Shown here: one piece after another, positions 32,450-41,776 of the stretch
How positions within the stretch are numbered: position 1 is the stretch's first letter
How the letters are laid out: each line of letters starts with the position of its first letter
Origin: Vibrio ziniensis
GTDB taxonomy: Bacteria > Pseudomonadota > Gammaproteobacteria > Enterobacterales > Vibrionaceae
Assembly: GCF_011064285.1 (NCBI RefSeq)
Contig: NZ_CP049331.1
Coordinates: 1-64,000, forward strand
Direction: 5' to 3'
Length of the DNA stretch: 64,000 nucleotides
The notes under the pieces: generated by a model
The model's database searches: none
What the model saw: only the letters and a program-made list of their open reading frames with translations
What the model was told of the DNA's origin: nothing
Position numbers and translations under genes: made by a program

Positions 32450-32725
32450 TTAATCTTTGATGACGCCGCGAGCACGAAGTAACGCCGTTTTAAAGTCATC
32501 CTCATAGTCCTTTTTGATACCTGGAATGACTTCATCTTTGGCGCTGTTGCGCATTTTTAGGTGATAGATGAGTACATCGTCTGTCAGTTCTTCCAACGGT
32601 CCTTTGTAGCCCGCTTCGCCTGCTAATTTCACGATGAATTGCAGTAGGTTACATTCAGAATCTTTTTGCCATTCTGGTTCGAGTAACTCAAGCAGTTCTT
32701 CAATACGGTGACACTTCATGGCCAT
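32450..32725 (-). CDS. yihD: YihD family protein
   Basis: A 91-residue cytoplasmic protein of the DUF1040/YihD family. Its C-terminal half ([20 protein letters not shown], then [18 protein letters not shown]) is nearly the same as E. coli YihD. The function is not established. GGAG six bases before the ATG at 32725 fixes the start ([12 protein letters not shown]). In E. coli yihD lies next to srkA and dsbA, so the context is conserved apart from ccoG. Confidence 0.92.
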   Translation of the reverse strand: MAMKCHRIEELLELLEPEWQKDSECNLLQFIVKLAGEAGYKGPLEELTDDVLIYHLKMRNSAKDEVIPGIKKDYEDDFKTALLRARGVIKD

Positions 32726-32788
32726 AGCTTTCTCCACAATCTTGTAATGGTTTTCTCTTAAGGTACCAAATGTAGGAAAAAGTAGAAA

Positions 32789-32828
32789 AGAAAAAAGCGC
32801 AGATTGCTTGTAGCTATCTGCGCTTTTC
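32789..32828 (-). terminator. Strong terminator after the 55-residue ORF
   Basis: On the minus strand AAAAGCGCAGAT-(10-base loop)-ATCTGCGCTTTTTT: a 12-base perfect stem with T6. It begins four bases after the ORF stop at 32833, good evidence that a real leftward transcript ends here. Only four Ts follow on the plus strand. Confidence 0.88.
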
Positions 32829-32832
32829 TATA

Positions 32833-33000
32833 CTAAGCAGCCTGGTTGACTTTTGTTTCTGGCGATGCAGTCAGTGCATTGGTCTCAACAAGAGTTTTTG
32901 CAGGTGCGATTTTTTTCGTAACCGGAGCAGCAACGAAGCCACTACGACGACGCATTGCACTACGGTTTGTGTGCGAAAACCTGACAGTTGTTGGGCGCAT
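32833..33000 (-). CDS. Unrecognised 55-residue basic protein
   Basis: I do not recognise this protein. The 56-codon frame begins MRPTTVRFSHTNRSAMRRR, with six Arg in the first 19 residues, then a Lys/Ala/Val-rich middle (VTKKIAPAKTLVE) and an Ala/Thr-rich tail. It has no membrane segment and no cysteine, and could bind nucleic acid or ribosomes, but that is only composition. TTAGGT lies eight bases before the ATG as SD, and a stop codon directly precedes the ATG. A tight terminator follows. An internal ATG (residue 16) lacks an SD. Alternatively the RNA itself is the product. Confidence 0.5.
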   Translation of the reverse strand: MRPTTVRFSHTNRSAMRRRSGFVAAPVTKKIAPAKTLVETNALTASPETKVNQAA

Positions 33001-33020
33001 TCATTAACCTAACAGTCAGG
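32980..33020 (-). promoter_or_regulatory. Hairpin hiding the SD of the 55-residue ORF
   Basis: Minus-strand CCTGAC pairs with GTCAGG; then TGTT(A)GG pairs with CCAACA with a one-base bulge and a three-base asymmetry. The SD TTAGGT is in the stem and the start codon (33000-32998) in the 13-base loop. Such a fold would limit translation until melted by heat, a protein or an antisense RNA. Confidence 0.5.
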
Positions 33021-33150
33021 CATATCCATTGCCGATGTAATGGACCTAGGCAACTATGAGCTGCTCTTCTGGCACCGAAGTGTTTGAAGGATGGCTCCTT
33101 CTGGCAATCGCCAATCCACTTAAATTGTCTAGGAATAACGATATAAATCA
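33001..33150 (-). other. Structured leader of the 55-residue ORF
   Basis: Between a weak promoter candidate (TTGGTG at 33168-33173, 15 bases, TATGAT at 33147-33152, minus strand) and the ORF lies about 140 bases with several local stems, for example GGC-GATT-GCC and CCATT-ACATCGGC-AATGG. A 63-residue frame through it (33151-32960) has no SD and I do not accept it. It is the main content of the 572-base spacer 32726-33297; the right part holds the Spo0M promoter region. Confidence 0.4.
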
Positions 33151-33297
33151 TATCGAAGTTAGATTAGCACCAAGTTTTCAAATGATCGATAGTTAACCAA
33201 TCAATATGTTAAAAAAAATGAATTGGTTGTGTGAGGGCGGCAATTGAGTTTTCCAAGCGATGCGCTTTACTATGAATAGGCATTGATGGAGGTGTGT

Positions 33298-34089
33298 ATG
33301 TCGTTTATCAAGAAAACCCTCGCCAGTTTTGGAATTGGTTCTGCGAAGGTGGATTCCGTCCTTCAGCAAGAAGTGCTTTACCCTGGTCAAACGGTGAAAT
33401 TTACCGTTCATGTCTATGGCGGTTCAAGCGCTCAGGATATAGATAATATCGAATTGAAGCTGTGCTGCCGCTACGTGGAAGAAGTTTCTGATGATAGCTC
33501 TAAACAGAGCGGTGATCGTAAACGCAAAGTTCACCAAACCTATGTGTTGGCGGATTGGTCTCTGCCGTATTCGTTTACTATTCAGCCCGGTGAAACTCGT
33601 GATTTTGCCGTTGAGCTCGATGTGCCTTGGAACACCCCCGTTACGATTGGTGATGCCAAAGTTTGGTTAGAAACGGGGCTCGACATTGCGATGGCACTCG
33701 ATCCGACCGACAAAGACATATTAACCGTCCGTCCTGACCCACTGATGGATGGTATTTTTTCAGAATTAGAAGAACAAGGTCTGCGCCTTCGTCAGGTCGA
33801 ATGTGAAGCAGCGAAAGGCTTTGCACTGCCGTTTGTCCAAGAGTTTGAGTTTGTACCTACCACAGGTCCGTTCCATGGTCGATGGAGGGAACTGGAGATC
33901 GTTGCCTATCGAGATAAGGACTCTTTACAAATGTGGTTTGAGATTGATCGCTACCAGAGAGGGGCGACAGGTATGCTTGCCAGTCTGTTAGGTATAGGGG
34001 AATTGAAACGTCAAATGACCATTGCTAGCGGCGAATCTCCACAAGAAGCCGGAATAAGAGTTTTAGAATACCTAGATTCACACTCTTAA
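33298..34089 (+). CDS. Spo0M-like (SpoOM family) protein
   Basis: A 263-residue cytoplasmic protein of the sporulation-control Spo0M family, which has an arrestin-like beta-sandwich N-terminal half (about 1-130: QEVLYPGQTVKFTVHVYGG). The family is widespread in non-sporulating bacteria and its role there is unknown. The C-terminal half has the EFVPTTGPFHGRWRELEI-type segment. SD GGAGGT lies five bases before the ATG at 33298, which is used rather than the earlier in-frame start at 33283 that overlaps this SD. Confidence 0.88.
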   Translation: MSFIKKTLASFGIGSAKVDSVLQQEVLYPGQTVKFTVHVYGGSSAQDIDNIELKLCCRYVEEVSDDSSKQSGDRKRKVHQTYVLADWSLPYSFTIQPGETRDFAVELDVPWNTPVTIGDAKVWLETGLDIAMALDPTDKDILTVRPDPLMDGIFSELEEQGLRLRQVECEAAKGFALPFVQEFEFVPTTGPFHGRWRELEIVAYRDKDSLQMWFEIDRYQRGATGMLASLLGIGELKRQMTIASGESPQEAGIRVLEYLDSHS

Positions 34090-34178
34090 TGGTTAACTAA
34101 AAATTAACATTTTTAGCTTACAGTTGTAAGCTGAGTGTGTCATACTGTGCAGACTGTCCTGTTCAAGTTGGGTGTGGT

Positions 34179-34823
34179 ATGTCAGTTAGTGAATACAGTC
34201 TAAAAGAAGAAGTCGCCAACGCTATCAGCCATGGTATTGGCTTGGTGTTGGGCATTGTTGGTCTGGTTTTATTGCTTGTTAAAGCTGTCGACCATAGTGC
34301 GGATGCGCTGACTATTGCCAGTATGAGTGTTTATGGCGGTAGTATGATTGCTCTGTTTCTTGCTTCAACGCTATACCATGCCATTCCCCATCAGAGCGCA
34401 AAACGTTGGTTGAAAACCTTCGACCATTGCGCGATTTATTTATTGATAGCGGGTAGCTATACCCCTTTCTTACTGGTTGGTTTAAGAACACCACTCGCTT
34501 TTGGTTTGATGATAGTGATCTGGTCGATTGCGTTACTTGGCATCGTGATGAAAATTGCGTTTGTGTATCGATTTAAGCGCTTTTCATTGATTTCGTATTT
34601 GGCGATGGGGTGGTTATCGCTGGTGGTGATTTACCAGTTGGCTTTAAATCTTGATATGGGTGGATTAACGCTATTAGCCGCAGGTGGTGTGGTCTATTCC
34701 CTTGGGGTTATTTTCTATGTAGCGAAGCGCATCCCTTATAATCATGCTATCTGGCATGGGTTCGTTCTCGCAGGCTGCGCTTGTCACTTCTTGGCGATTT
34801 ATCTGTATGTGAACCCAATCTAA
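34179..34823 (+). CDS. trhA: Hemolysin III family (TrhA/YqfA-like) membrane protein
   Basis: A 214-residue membrane protein of the PAQR/hemolysin III family, with about seven helices. It has the family motifs [12 protein letters not shown] near the start, STLYHAIPH, and [16 protein letters not shown], and a C-terminal H ([17 protein letters not shown]). TrhA in E. coli affects membrane energetics and fatty-acid homeostasis. The start is uncertain: ATG at 34179 fits the family length; a GTG at 34137 would add 14 Cys-rich residues. Its stop codon overlaps that of the convergent DUF3157 gene. Confidence 0.88.
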   Translation: MSVSEYSLKEEVANAISHGIGLVLGIVGLVLLLVKAVDHSADALTIASMSVYGGSMIALFLASTLYHAIPHQSAKRWLKTFDHCAIYLLIAGSYTPFLLVGLRTPLAFGLMIVIWSIALLGIVMKIAFVYRFKRFSLISYLAMGWLSLVVIYQLALNLDMGGLTLLAAGGVVYSLGVIFYVAKRIPYNHAIWHGFVLAGCACHFLAIYLYVNPI

Positions 34824-35371
34824 CGGGTTTCCAGATTAGAAACCGTCGCTATCAGTTGGTAGCTGTCGGCTTTCGGCACCTCTATTTCAATCACTTTACC
34901 TTCTGCGACCGATTTCGGTCGCAGATACGTTTCAGCCATACGTTTTATGGATTGCCAAATGGTAGTTTCTTGCTCTGCGAGCTTTTTCCCCTGGCTGTCC
35001 AAAAGCTCAATTTTGAGCTGAATGTTGATGACCGATAATGAGCTTTGATTGGTAATCGCGGTTGGCAAAACGACTTTTCCATCTTGATAGCTGGCTGAGC
35101 CAATAACGATATCGACGCCAGAATCAGACAGTTGCAGGCTTGGTTTTCCGCTATCGAGCAAGAGTGTTGCGCCCGGTTGTGAAGAAATTACGGGGACGGC
35201 GACTTGCACCGTGTGATTAGAGCGCTCAGGCTGAACATATTGCCAAGTAAAATCATCGTTTAGTTGAACTTTACGTCCATCGGTTAATTCTACTACTTGG
35301 CTTGCAATTGCACTGGATGTTGAGAACATGGCAACTAAAGCTATCGTCAGGGTTGTACCACGATTTTTCAT
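34820..35371 (-). CDS. DUF3157 family secreted protein
   Basis: A 183-residue protein with a signal peptide (about 1-23, ending in TSSAIA) and then [19 protein letters not shown], the DUF3157 N-terminal motif. The rest is beta-rich with an [20 protein letters not shown] segment resembling small adhesin or FxLYD-type domains. The function is unknown. It begins two bases after the trkH stop, so it is cotranscribed with trkAH. The start at 35371 is chosen for the signal peptide; the longer frame would run into trkH. Confidence 0.85.
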   Translation of the reverse strand: MKNRGTTLTIALVAMFSTSSAIASQVVELTDGRKVQLNDDFTWQYVQPERSNHTVQVAVPVISSQPGATLLLDSGKPSLQLSDSGVDIVIGSASYQDGKVVLPTAITNQSSLSVINIQLKIELLDSQGKKLAEQETTIWQSIKRMAETYLRPKSVAEGKVIEIEVPKADSYQLIATVSNLETR

Positions 35372-35373
35372 GA

Positions 35374-36819
35374 CTAACGTCTCCAGAATGCTGGGAAGAA
35401 CAGAACCAGAATCGTCAAAATCTCTAAACGCCCCATAAGCATTCCAAAACTTAATACCCACTTTGCCGCCTCAGGAAGCGATGCAAAATTTCCCGTTGGA
35501 CCAATGACCGAACCCATTCCTGGTCCTACGTTTGCCACTGCGGTAATTGAACCAGAAATGCTGGTAACCGGATCTAACCCCATTGCGGATAAGCAGCCAG
35601 CAATCACAATGATGGTGATGACAAAAGTTAGGCCGAAAGCGACCACAGAACGCACGATATCTTCATTGACTGGGCGTTGATTATAACGTTGAACGAAAAC
35701 ACCATTTGGGTGGATCAGTCTCATCATCTGGTTTTTCAACAAGGCAAAGCAAATCTGAAAACGGAAGATTTTGATACCACCCGCAGTAGAGCCAGAACAG
35801 GCTCCGACCATCATAATGAATCCAAACAGAGTGGTTGGAAGTGCACCCCAGGCGGTGAAATCATCAAGACCATAACCTGTTGTTGTTACCACCGAAACAA
35901 TGTTAAACATTGAGATACGTAGCGCGTCGAGGACTGGATAGCCATTGTTGAGGTTAAGCCATGCCGCAACGACTAAGCTTGCAACCAGAAACAGTAGGAA
36001 GAAGCCTTGAACTTGGGCGTCTTTTAACAGCACCATAGGGTTACGTTTTCTTAGGGTTGAAACAAAGAGCAAGAATGGCAACCCCCCAAGGAACATAAAG
36101 AGAGTTGCGACCCAATGAGCACCATTGGAAAAGTGATTCATTGAACTGTCAGAAGTTGAATAACCGCCGGTAGAAAGCGTGGTGAACGCATGGTTGATTG
36201 CGTCAAATAAACCCATGCCTGTCAACATGTAGCCCATAATGCATAGAAGGGTTAACACCAAATAAACCACCACGATGTTTTTTGCGACGGTTTTGGCACG
36301 CGGACTACTTTTATCTGACCAGTCTGAAGACTCTGTCTGGAAGAGCTTCATACCGCCCACGTTTAACATTGGTAGTACTGCTACCGCCATTACGATAAAG
36401 CCTACACCACCTAGCCATTGCAAAATGGAACGCCACAGTAGAATACTCAGTGCCATATCATCAAGCCCACTGAGCACGGTTGAACCTGTAGTCGTCAAGC
36501 CCGACATGGTTTCAAAGTAAGCATCGGTAAAGCTGATGTGGTTGATAAACACAAACGGCAGCGCGGCGAACGCACTGGCAATGGTCCACACTAAGCTAGT
36601 GATAAGGAACATATCTCGAACGTTAAGCCGAAAATCGGATGTTCGCCCAAAGGTCAAACAAATGAATGCCACAATGTGCGTGATAATGACCGCTTGAGCA
36701 AAGTCGAGAAATCCACCAGTACCTGTTACGAATGCGACTATGGTTGGCACATACATAAACAGGGCTAGCTTGGAGAGCACTAACCCGATGACAAACAGAA
36801 TGGGGCGAAAATTAAGCAT
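35374..36819 (-). CDS. trkH: Trk potassium uptake channel TrkH
   Basis: TrkH is the K+-conducting membrane subunit of the Trk system. The 481-residue protein has four M1-P-M2 repeats with selectivity-filter glycines in TTTGSTV, STGGYST, TTTGYGL and NVGPGMGSV. It works with TrkA, encoded 15 bases upstream, and the length matches E. coli TrkH. Sequence of this family from V. parahaemolyticus has a known structure. Confidence 0.97.
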   Translation of the reverse strand: MLNFRPILFVIGLVLSKLALFMYVPTIVAFVTGTGGFLDFAQAVIITHIVAFICLTFGRTSDFRLNVRDMFLITSLVWTIASAFAALPFVFINHISFTDAYFETMSGLTTTGSTVLSGLDDMALSILLWRSILQWLGGVGFIVMAVAVLPMLNVGGMKLFQTESSDWSDKSSPRAKTVAKNIVVVYLVLTLLCIMGYMLTGMGLFDAINHAFTTLSTGGYSTSDSSMNHFSNGAHWVATLFMFLGGLPFLLFVSTLRKRNPMVLLKDAQVQGFFLLFLVASLVVAAWLNLNNGYPVLDALRISMFNIVSVVTTTGYGLDDFTAWGALPTTLFGFIMMVGACSGSTAGGIKIFRFQICFALLKNQMMRLIHPNGVFVQRYNQRPVNEDIVRSVVAFGLTFVITIIVIAGCLSAMGLDPVTSISGSITAVANVGPGMGSVIGPTGNFASLPEAAKWVLSFGMLMGRLEILTILVLFFPAFWRR

Positions 36820-36834
36820 AGCGACGCCAATAAT

Positions 36835-38211
36835 CTATAAGAAGAAAGGACTTGGCTGGAACAGAGCTTCGACGTCTGGAACGTATTTTTTGTTCACAAG
36901 GAACATAACAACGTGGTCATCCTGTTCTATGACTGTGCGGTCATGGGCAATCAAAACCTCTTCTCCACGAACAATTGCACCTATGGTGGTACCCGGCGGA
37001 AGTTTAATATCGCCAACTGCTCGACCAACAACTTTAGAGGTGGTTTCATCACCATGGGCTATCGCTTCAATCGCTTCTGCAGCACCGCGGCGCAGTGAAG
37101 AAACGTTAACAATATCAGCACGACGCACGTGAGTAAGAAGGGCTGAAATGGTCGCTTGCTGTGGAGAAATCGCCACATCAATTACACCACCTTGAACAAG
37201 GTCGACGTAGGCGCCACGTTGGATAAGTACCATTACCTTTTTCGCACCAAGGCGTTTGGCCAGCATCGCTGACATGATGTTGGTTTCATCTTCGTTGGTT
37301 AACGCGATGAACACATCCACTTGGTCGATGTTCTCTTCAGTGAGAAGTTCTTGGTCTGCAGCGTCGCCACAGAACACAATACTGTTTTCTAACTCTTCCG
37401 AAAGTTGTTCTGCACGGCTGTAGTTACGCTCGATGAGCTTAACGCTATAAGTGTGTTCGAGGCGTTTTGCAAGGCTTGAACCTATGTTACCACCACCCAC
37501 AATCATAATGCGACGATATGGCTTTTCTAAGCGTTGCAACTCACTCATTACTGAGCGGATATGGTTACTGGCCGCAACGAAGAATACTTCGTCATCGGCT
37601 TCAATAATGGTTGTGCCTTGTGGGCGTATTGGACGACCTTGGCGGAAGATTGCCGCAACACGTGTATCGATATGAGGCATGTGTTCACGCAGCGCCGACA
37701 GGGCGTTACCCACCAGCGGACCACCGTAATAGGCTTTTACCGCCACTAGGCTAACTTTTTCATCTGCAAAGCTAACGACTTGAAGAGCGCCCGGGTACTG
37801 AACCAATCGTTCGATGTAACTAGTCACCAGTTCTTCAGGTGCGATTAAATGGTCTACAGGTACTGCGCCTGATTGGAATAGGGCTTCTTTTTCAGCAAGA
37901 TATTGCGGAGATCGAATACGAGCAATACGGTTTGGTGTGTTAAACAGAGTAAAAGCCACTTGGCAGGCCGCCATATTGGTTTCGTCGGTATTGGTGACGG
38001 CAACCAGCATGTCCGCATCTTGTGCGCCCGCTTCTCTCAGTACGTCAGGGTGACTGGCATGGCCATTCACAACGCGTAAATCATATTTATCTTGCAGTTC
38101 TCTGAGGCGGTCACTGTTTTTATCAACAACAGTAATATCGTTGTTTTCGCCAACCAAGTTCTCGGCTAATGTGCCGCCGACTTGTCCCGCACCAAGAATG
38201 ATGATTTTCAT
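36835..38211 (-). CDS. trkA: Trk system potassium uptake regulator TrkA
   Basis: TrkA is the cytoplasmic gating ring subunit of Trk. The 458-residue protein has two tandem RCK units, each with a Rossmann NAD-binding motif: [13 protein letters not shown] at 7-19 and [13 protein letters not shown] near 240. TrkA-C domains follow each. It is preceded by rsmB as in the E. coli def-fmt-rsmB-trkA cluster, with 62 bases containing a weak hairpin. Confidence 0.97.
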   Translation of the reverse strand: MKIIILGAGQVGGTLAENLVGENNDITVVDKNSDRLRELQDKYDLRVVNGHASHPDVLREAGAQDADMLVAVTNTDETNMAACQVAFTLFNTPNRIARIRSPQYLAEKEALFQSGAVPVDHLIAPEELVTSYIERLVQYPGALQVVSFADEKVSLVAVKAYYGGPLVGNALSALREHMPHIDTRVAAIFRQGRPIRPQGTTIIEADDEVFFVAASNHIRSVMSELQRLEKPYRRIMIVGGGNIGSSLAKRLEHTYSVKLIERNYSRAEQLSEELENSIVFCGDAADQELLTEENIDQVDVFIALTNEDETNIMSAMLAKRLGAKKVMVLIQRGAYVDLVQGGVIDVAISPQQATISALLTHVRRADIVNVSSLRRGAAEAIEAIAHGDETTSKVVGRAVGDIKLPPGTTIGAIVRGEEVLIAHDRTVIEQDDHVVMFLVNKKYVPDVEALFQPSPFFL

Positions 38212-38238
38212 ACCTGTTCTCTTATTATCTACTTACAT

Positions 38239-38264
38239 CAAAGGCAGCCTTGGGCTGCCTTTGA
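38239..38264. terminator. Hairpin between rsmB and trkA
   Basis: AAAGGCAGCC-TTG-GGCTGCCTTT palindrome with T3 on either side. It lies between two genes read in the same direction, so it would be a partial terminator or attenuator if used. Confidence 0.5.
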
Positions 38265-38273
38265 TTCAATTAC

Positions 38274-39554
38274 TTACGCGTTTTTAACCATAACCGCGTA
38301 GTAGAAGCCATCCATGTCTTGCTCACCAGGAAGAATTTGACGACCTGGTTGCTCTGGATCTGAACCAATCAGTTGCGCGTCAGTTGTACGCGCCAAAAAG
38401 TCTTTGACCTGCAGGACGTTTTCCTGAGGTGTGATTGAGCATGTAGCGTAAACTAACGTACCACCAGGCTTCAATTGTTGCCACATTACCTGCAAAATTT
38501 CACGTTGCAGCTCAGCTAAAGCATGAATGTCGTTCGCTCGGCGTAACCATTTGATATCCGGATGACGACGAATAACACCTGTCGCCGAACAAGGTGCATC
38601 GAGCAAAATACGATCAAATTGTCCGCCTTGCCACCACTGTTGTGGATAGCGTGCATCACCACAAATCACGTCAGCCTTCAGATTCAAACGTTCTAGGTTA
38701 TCGTGTACACGGTTTAATCGTGTCGCATCGCTATCAAGCGCCACCACTTCAGTGTCTTCAGTGTGCTCTAGGATATGTGCGGTTTTGCCACCCGGTGCCG
38801 CGCAGCAATCTAGAATCAGTTCGCCTTCTTGTGGTTGAAGGTAGTTAATTGCCAATTGTGCTGCAGCATCTTGAACTGAAACCCAACCTTTTTCAAAACC
38901 CGGAAGTAAGGTGACATCACAAGGTGTGGTCAGTTTGATCGCATCGGCGGCTTCTGGGTGAAGGGTGTATTCAATTTCCGCTTCGTCCAGCAGCAGTTGG
39001 TATTCATCTCGAGTATGGTGCTGGCGGTTTACGCGCAACCACATTGGTGCTTTGCTGTTGTTCGCTTCTACGATTGCTTCCCATTGCTCAGGGTAGCTTT
39101 CTTGAAGCATTTTAAGAATCCAGTTTGGGTGACCATATTTGCCCGCGTTGTGACTAACGGCCATTTGATCCAGTTGTTCTTGATTACGCAGGTAGTTACG
39201 CAGCACTGCGTTGATCAGTCCGCTTAGGTTTTCTCCACGCAGCGTTTTTGTGCCTTCAACTGTATCCGCTACCGCTGCATGCGATGGAATACGCATGAAA
39301 CTGAGCTGATAAATACCCACTAGAATCAGATGGTGAAAGACACGCTTTTTGCCTTTGAGGGGATTATCCATCAGCTCATTAGCAATAGACTCTAAACGTG
39401 GAAGATAACGTAGTGCGCCGTAGCAAATTTCTTGCAACAGAGCATGATCTCTTGGGCGAATGGTTTTTTGAGCTGCTGGAAGAGCGTGAGAAAGTGAATG
39501 ACCTTTGTCGACCACTTGGAAAAGGACGTTAGCAGCTGCTGCGCGAACATTCAT
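38274..39554 (-). CDS. rsmB: 16S rRNA m5C967 methyltransferase RsmB
   Basis: RsmB methylates C967 of 16S rRNA with S-adenosylmethionine. The 426-residue protein has an N-terminal NusB-like RNA-binding domain (about 1-140), then a class I methyltransferase with SAM motif [16 protein letters not shown] and two cysteines in DAPCSATGV and TCSITPQE, including the catalytic one. The start at 39554 ([15 protein letters not shown]) matches the family; the ten extra residues upstream do not. Confidence 0.96.
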   Translation of the reverse strand: MNVRAAAANVLFQVVDKGHSLSHALPAAQKTIRPRDHALLQEICYGALRYLPRLESIANELMDNPLKGKKRVFHHLILVGIYQLSFMRIPSHAAVADTVEGTKTLRGENLSGLINAVLRNYLRNQEQLDQMAVSHNAGKYGHPNWILKMLQESYPEQWEAIVEANNSKAPMWLRVNRQHHTRDEYQLLLDEAEIEYTLHPEAADAIKLTTPCDVTLLPGFEKGWVSVQDAAAQLAINYLQPQEGELILDCCAAPGGKTAHILEHTEDTEVVALDSDATRLNRVHDNLERLNLKADVICGDARYPQQWWQGGQFDRILLDAPCSATGVIRRHPDIKWLRRANDIHALAELQREILQVMWQQLKPGGTLVYATCSITPQENVLQVKDFLARTTDAQLIGSDPEQPGRQILPGEQDMDGFYYAVMVKNA

Positions 39555-39675
39555 GGTGAAACCCTTAAAATTCAATAGGGACATCTCTGCCCCTGTTATT
39601 AATGTACTTTGCCCATCCTGTTTAATATCAGGTCTGGGTTATATCACCACCAAATTATAAGGTGGTTAAACTTGC

Positions 39676-40623
39676 TTAACTCAGTTGTGTGCCAACTTCA
39701 AACCAGCTAGCGCGTGCATTGAGAATATCTTGCACTGACATTGCTTTTTTGCCTGGTACTTGAAGTTGCTCTAAAGCTAGTACGCCATTACCTGTTGACA
39801 CATAAATACCCGTTTTATCGGCCTGTATTATGGTACCAGCAGGCTTATTGGAGCTTTGATCCACAACACGGCTTTGCCAAACTTTGATGCTATTTTCAGC
39901 AACTTCAAAGTGGCTCATTGGCCATGGATTAAATGCACGCACACAACGTTCAATATGTGCGGCGTCGTCGTTCCAGTTAATACGAGCTTCTTCTTTGCTT
40001 AGTTTTTTCGCGTAGTTTGCTTGCTCGTCATCTTGCTTTTCGGCTTTAGCCGTACCGTTTGCGATGTCTGTTAAGCATTCAACTAAGGCTTTTGGACCAA
40101 GAACGGCAAGTTTGTCGTACATTGAAGCGCTGGTATCCGTTGCTTCAATTGGCAAAGTAGCAATGCTTAGCATATCGCCAGTATCTAAGCCGATATCCAT
40201 TTGCATGATGGTGACGCCCGTTTGAGCATCACCAGCCCAGATCGAGCGTTGAATTGGAGCTGCACCACGCCAACGAGGCAGGATAGAACCATGAACGTTG
40301 ATACAACCCAATCGTGGTGTATTGAGTACAACTTGCGGTAGCAATAAGCCATAAGCCACAACTACCATGAGATCGGCGTTGAGTTCAGCAAGCTCTTGTT
40401 TTGCTTCATCAGATTTGAAGTTTTCTGGCTGATAAACTGGGATATTGTGCTCAAGTGCTAACTCTTTTACAGGACTCGCTGTAAGTTTCTTACCTCGACC
40501 TGCTGGACGGTCTGGCTGTGTATAAACAGCAATGACCTCGTGCTCCGAAGACAATAACGCCGCCAAGTGACGGGCGGCGAAATCCGGAGTACCTGCAAAG
40601 ACAATACGTAATGATTGGCTCAA
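39676..40623 (-). CDS. fmt: Methionyl-tRNA formyltransferase
   Basis: Fmt formylates Met-tRNAi with 10-formyl-tetrahydrofolate. The 315-residue protein has the formyltransferase catalytic residues N109, H111 ([12 protein letters not shown]) and D147 (IGLDTGD), and a C-terminal OB-like tRNA-binding domain from about 205. It is 17 bases after def, the enzyme that later removes the formyl group. Confidence 0.97.
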   Translation of the reverse strand: MSQSLRIVFAGTPDFAARHLAALLSSEHEVIAVYTQPDRPAGRGKKLTASPVKELALEHNIPVYQPENFKSDEAKQELAELNADLMVVVAYGLLLPQVVLNTPRLGCINVHGSILPRWRGAAPIQRSIWAGDAQTGVTIMQMDIGLDTGDMLSIATLPIEATDTSASMYDKLAVLGPKALVECLTDIANGTAKAEKQDDEQANYAKKLSKEEARINWNDDAAHIERCVRAFNPWPMSHFEVAENSIKVWQSRVVDQSSNKPAGTIIQADKTGIYVSTGNGVLALEQLQVPGKKAMSVQDILNARASWFEVGTQLS

Positions 40624-40640
40624 GGTAACCTCTCTATTCT

Positions 40641-41153
40641 TTATTGATTCTTTTCGTTGAAGCGTTTTGCTTTTTCTAGCTTCTCTTTGATGCGCTTACG
40701 TTTTAGCGGTGAAAGATAATCAACAAATAGCTTGCCTTCTAGGTGGTCTAATTCGTGTTGCACACAAATAGCCAGAAGGTCATCCGCTTCAAAAGTATAT
40801 TCTTCACCATCACGGTTAAGTGCTTTAACAGTGACTTCGGCTGCGCGTGAAACAAGAGCACGAGCGCCAGGGACAGATAAGCAGCCCTCTTCAATACCAT
40901 CTTCGCCGCGTTTCTCAATAATTTCTGGGTTAATCAATACCATTGGCTGATCACGGCTGTCAGAAATATCAATCACCACGATGCGTTGGTGAATGTCGAC
41001 TTGTGTCGCAGCTAAACCAATACCTTCTTCGTCGTACATGGTTTCAATCATGTTATCTACGATGGTTTGGATCTCTGGTGTGACTTTTTCAACCGGCTTT
41101 GCAACAGTGCGAAGACGGTCATCTGGGAATGTTAATACTTGTAATACAGACAT
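40641..41153 (-). CDS. def: Peptide deformylase
   Basis: Def removes the N-formyl group from new proteins using Fe2+. The 170-residue protein has all three family motifs: GIGLAATQ (45-52), EEGCLSVPG with metal ligand C91, and QHELDHLEG with H133, E134 and H137. The start at 41153 is fixed by the family N-terminus [15 protein letters not shown]; the 38-residue upstream extension is spurious. It is first gene of def-fmt-rsmB-trkA. Confidence 0.97.
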   Translation of the reverse strand: MSVLQVLTFPDDRLRTVAKPVEKVTPEIQTIVDNMIETMYDEEGIGLAATQVDIHQRIVVIDISDSRDQPMVLINPEIIEKRGEDGIEEGCLSVPGARALVSRAAEVTVKALNRDGEEYTFEADDLLAICVQHELDHLEGKLFVDYLSPLKRKRIKEKLEKAKRFNEKNQ

Positions 41154-41291
41154 ATACACTCGAATTATTGAACTAGGTCGAAACAGGATAAAGCTTGTTG
41201 GCTCAATTCTAGACATTTTATGAGTCAAATGACAGCATCCAGCGTGATTTATCAAAATCATTCTCATTCATTTAACGCAGGATGTAAGGTT

Positions 41292-41774
41292 ATGACTTGG
41301 TTATACAGTTATTTTTACATGCTTGTTTTAGTGTTTAGTGCGAGTGTTTTCGGGGCTGTAGTTAATGAAAATTCAAGCACTGACCAAGTGATACCGGCAA
41401 TGACAGCCTCTACATATTTTATTGATCAGACTCTCTATTCGCAAAGTCCTCGAGTATTAGCCAATAGTGAAGAGCATCAATATATCACTCAGCAAGAGCT
41501 GATCTATTTTGATGGCAAGCAGAGTAATCATCACGTATGGGGCATATATCGCCCTGAAGTTGAGTTTCAGCATGACAATCAATCGATCTTGGTATTACGT
41601 TTTTTAGCCATCGGAGAGTTGGTTGAAAGCAGCGGCAATATATCGATACTGCACATCTCTAAACAACAGCAAGAGGTTAGAAAGGGAGATTGCCTGTTGC
41701 CATTAAATGTCGCGACAGCTATCGAATGGCGTAATTTCCCTCGCAACATAGCGGTTCGAGTACAGGGCGAGTAA
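41292..41774 (+). CDS. Secreted protein related to the mid-part of a LysM-domain protein; LysM missing
   Basis: A 160-residue protein with a signal peptide or anchor (about 3-24, ending in VFGA) and a domain with RVLANSEEHQYITQQELIYF, then VWGIYRPEV, then HISKQQQEVRKGDCLLPL. In other vibrios, as I recall, the gene between def and dprA encodes a longer LysM protein having such segments after its LysM domain. Here no LysM sequence (usually near GDTLWDI) is present, and the C-terminal part also looks missing. It may be a reduced but translated gene. Start chosen at 41292 for the signal; a frame open from 41220 exists. Two bases separate it from dprA. Confidence 0.65.
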   Translation: MTWLYSYFYMLVLVFSASVFGAVVNENSSTDQVIPAMTASTYFIDQTLYSQSPRVLANSEEHQYITQQELIYFDGKQSNHHVWGIYRPEVEFQHDNQSILVLRFLAIGELVESSGNISILHISKQQQEVRKGDCLLPLNVATAIEWRNFPRNIAVRVQGE

Positions 41775-41776
41775 AA

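Noticed and set aside
32960-33151. 63-residue ORF on the minus strand overlapping the 55-residue ORF
   Set aside because: No SD, and it covers the structured leader; the 55-residue frame has a better SD and ends at the terminator.
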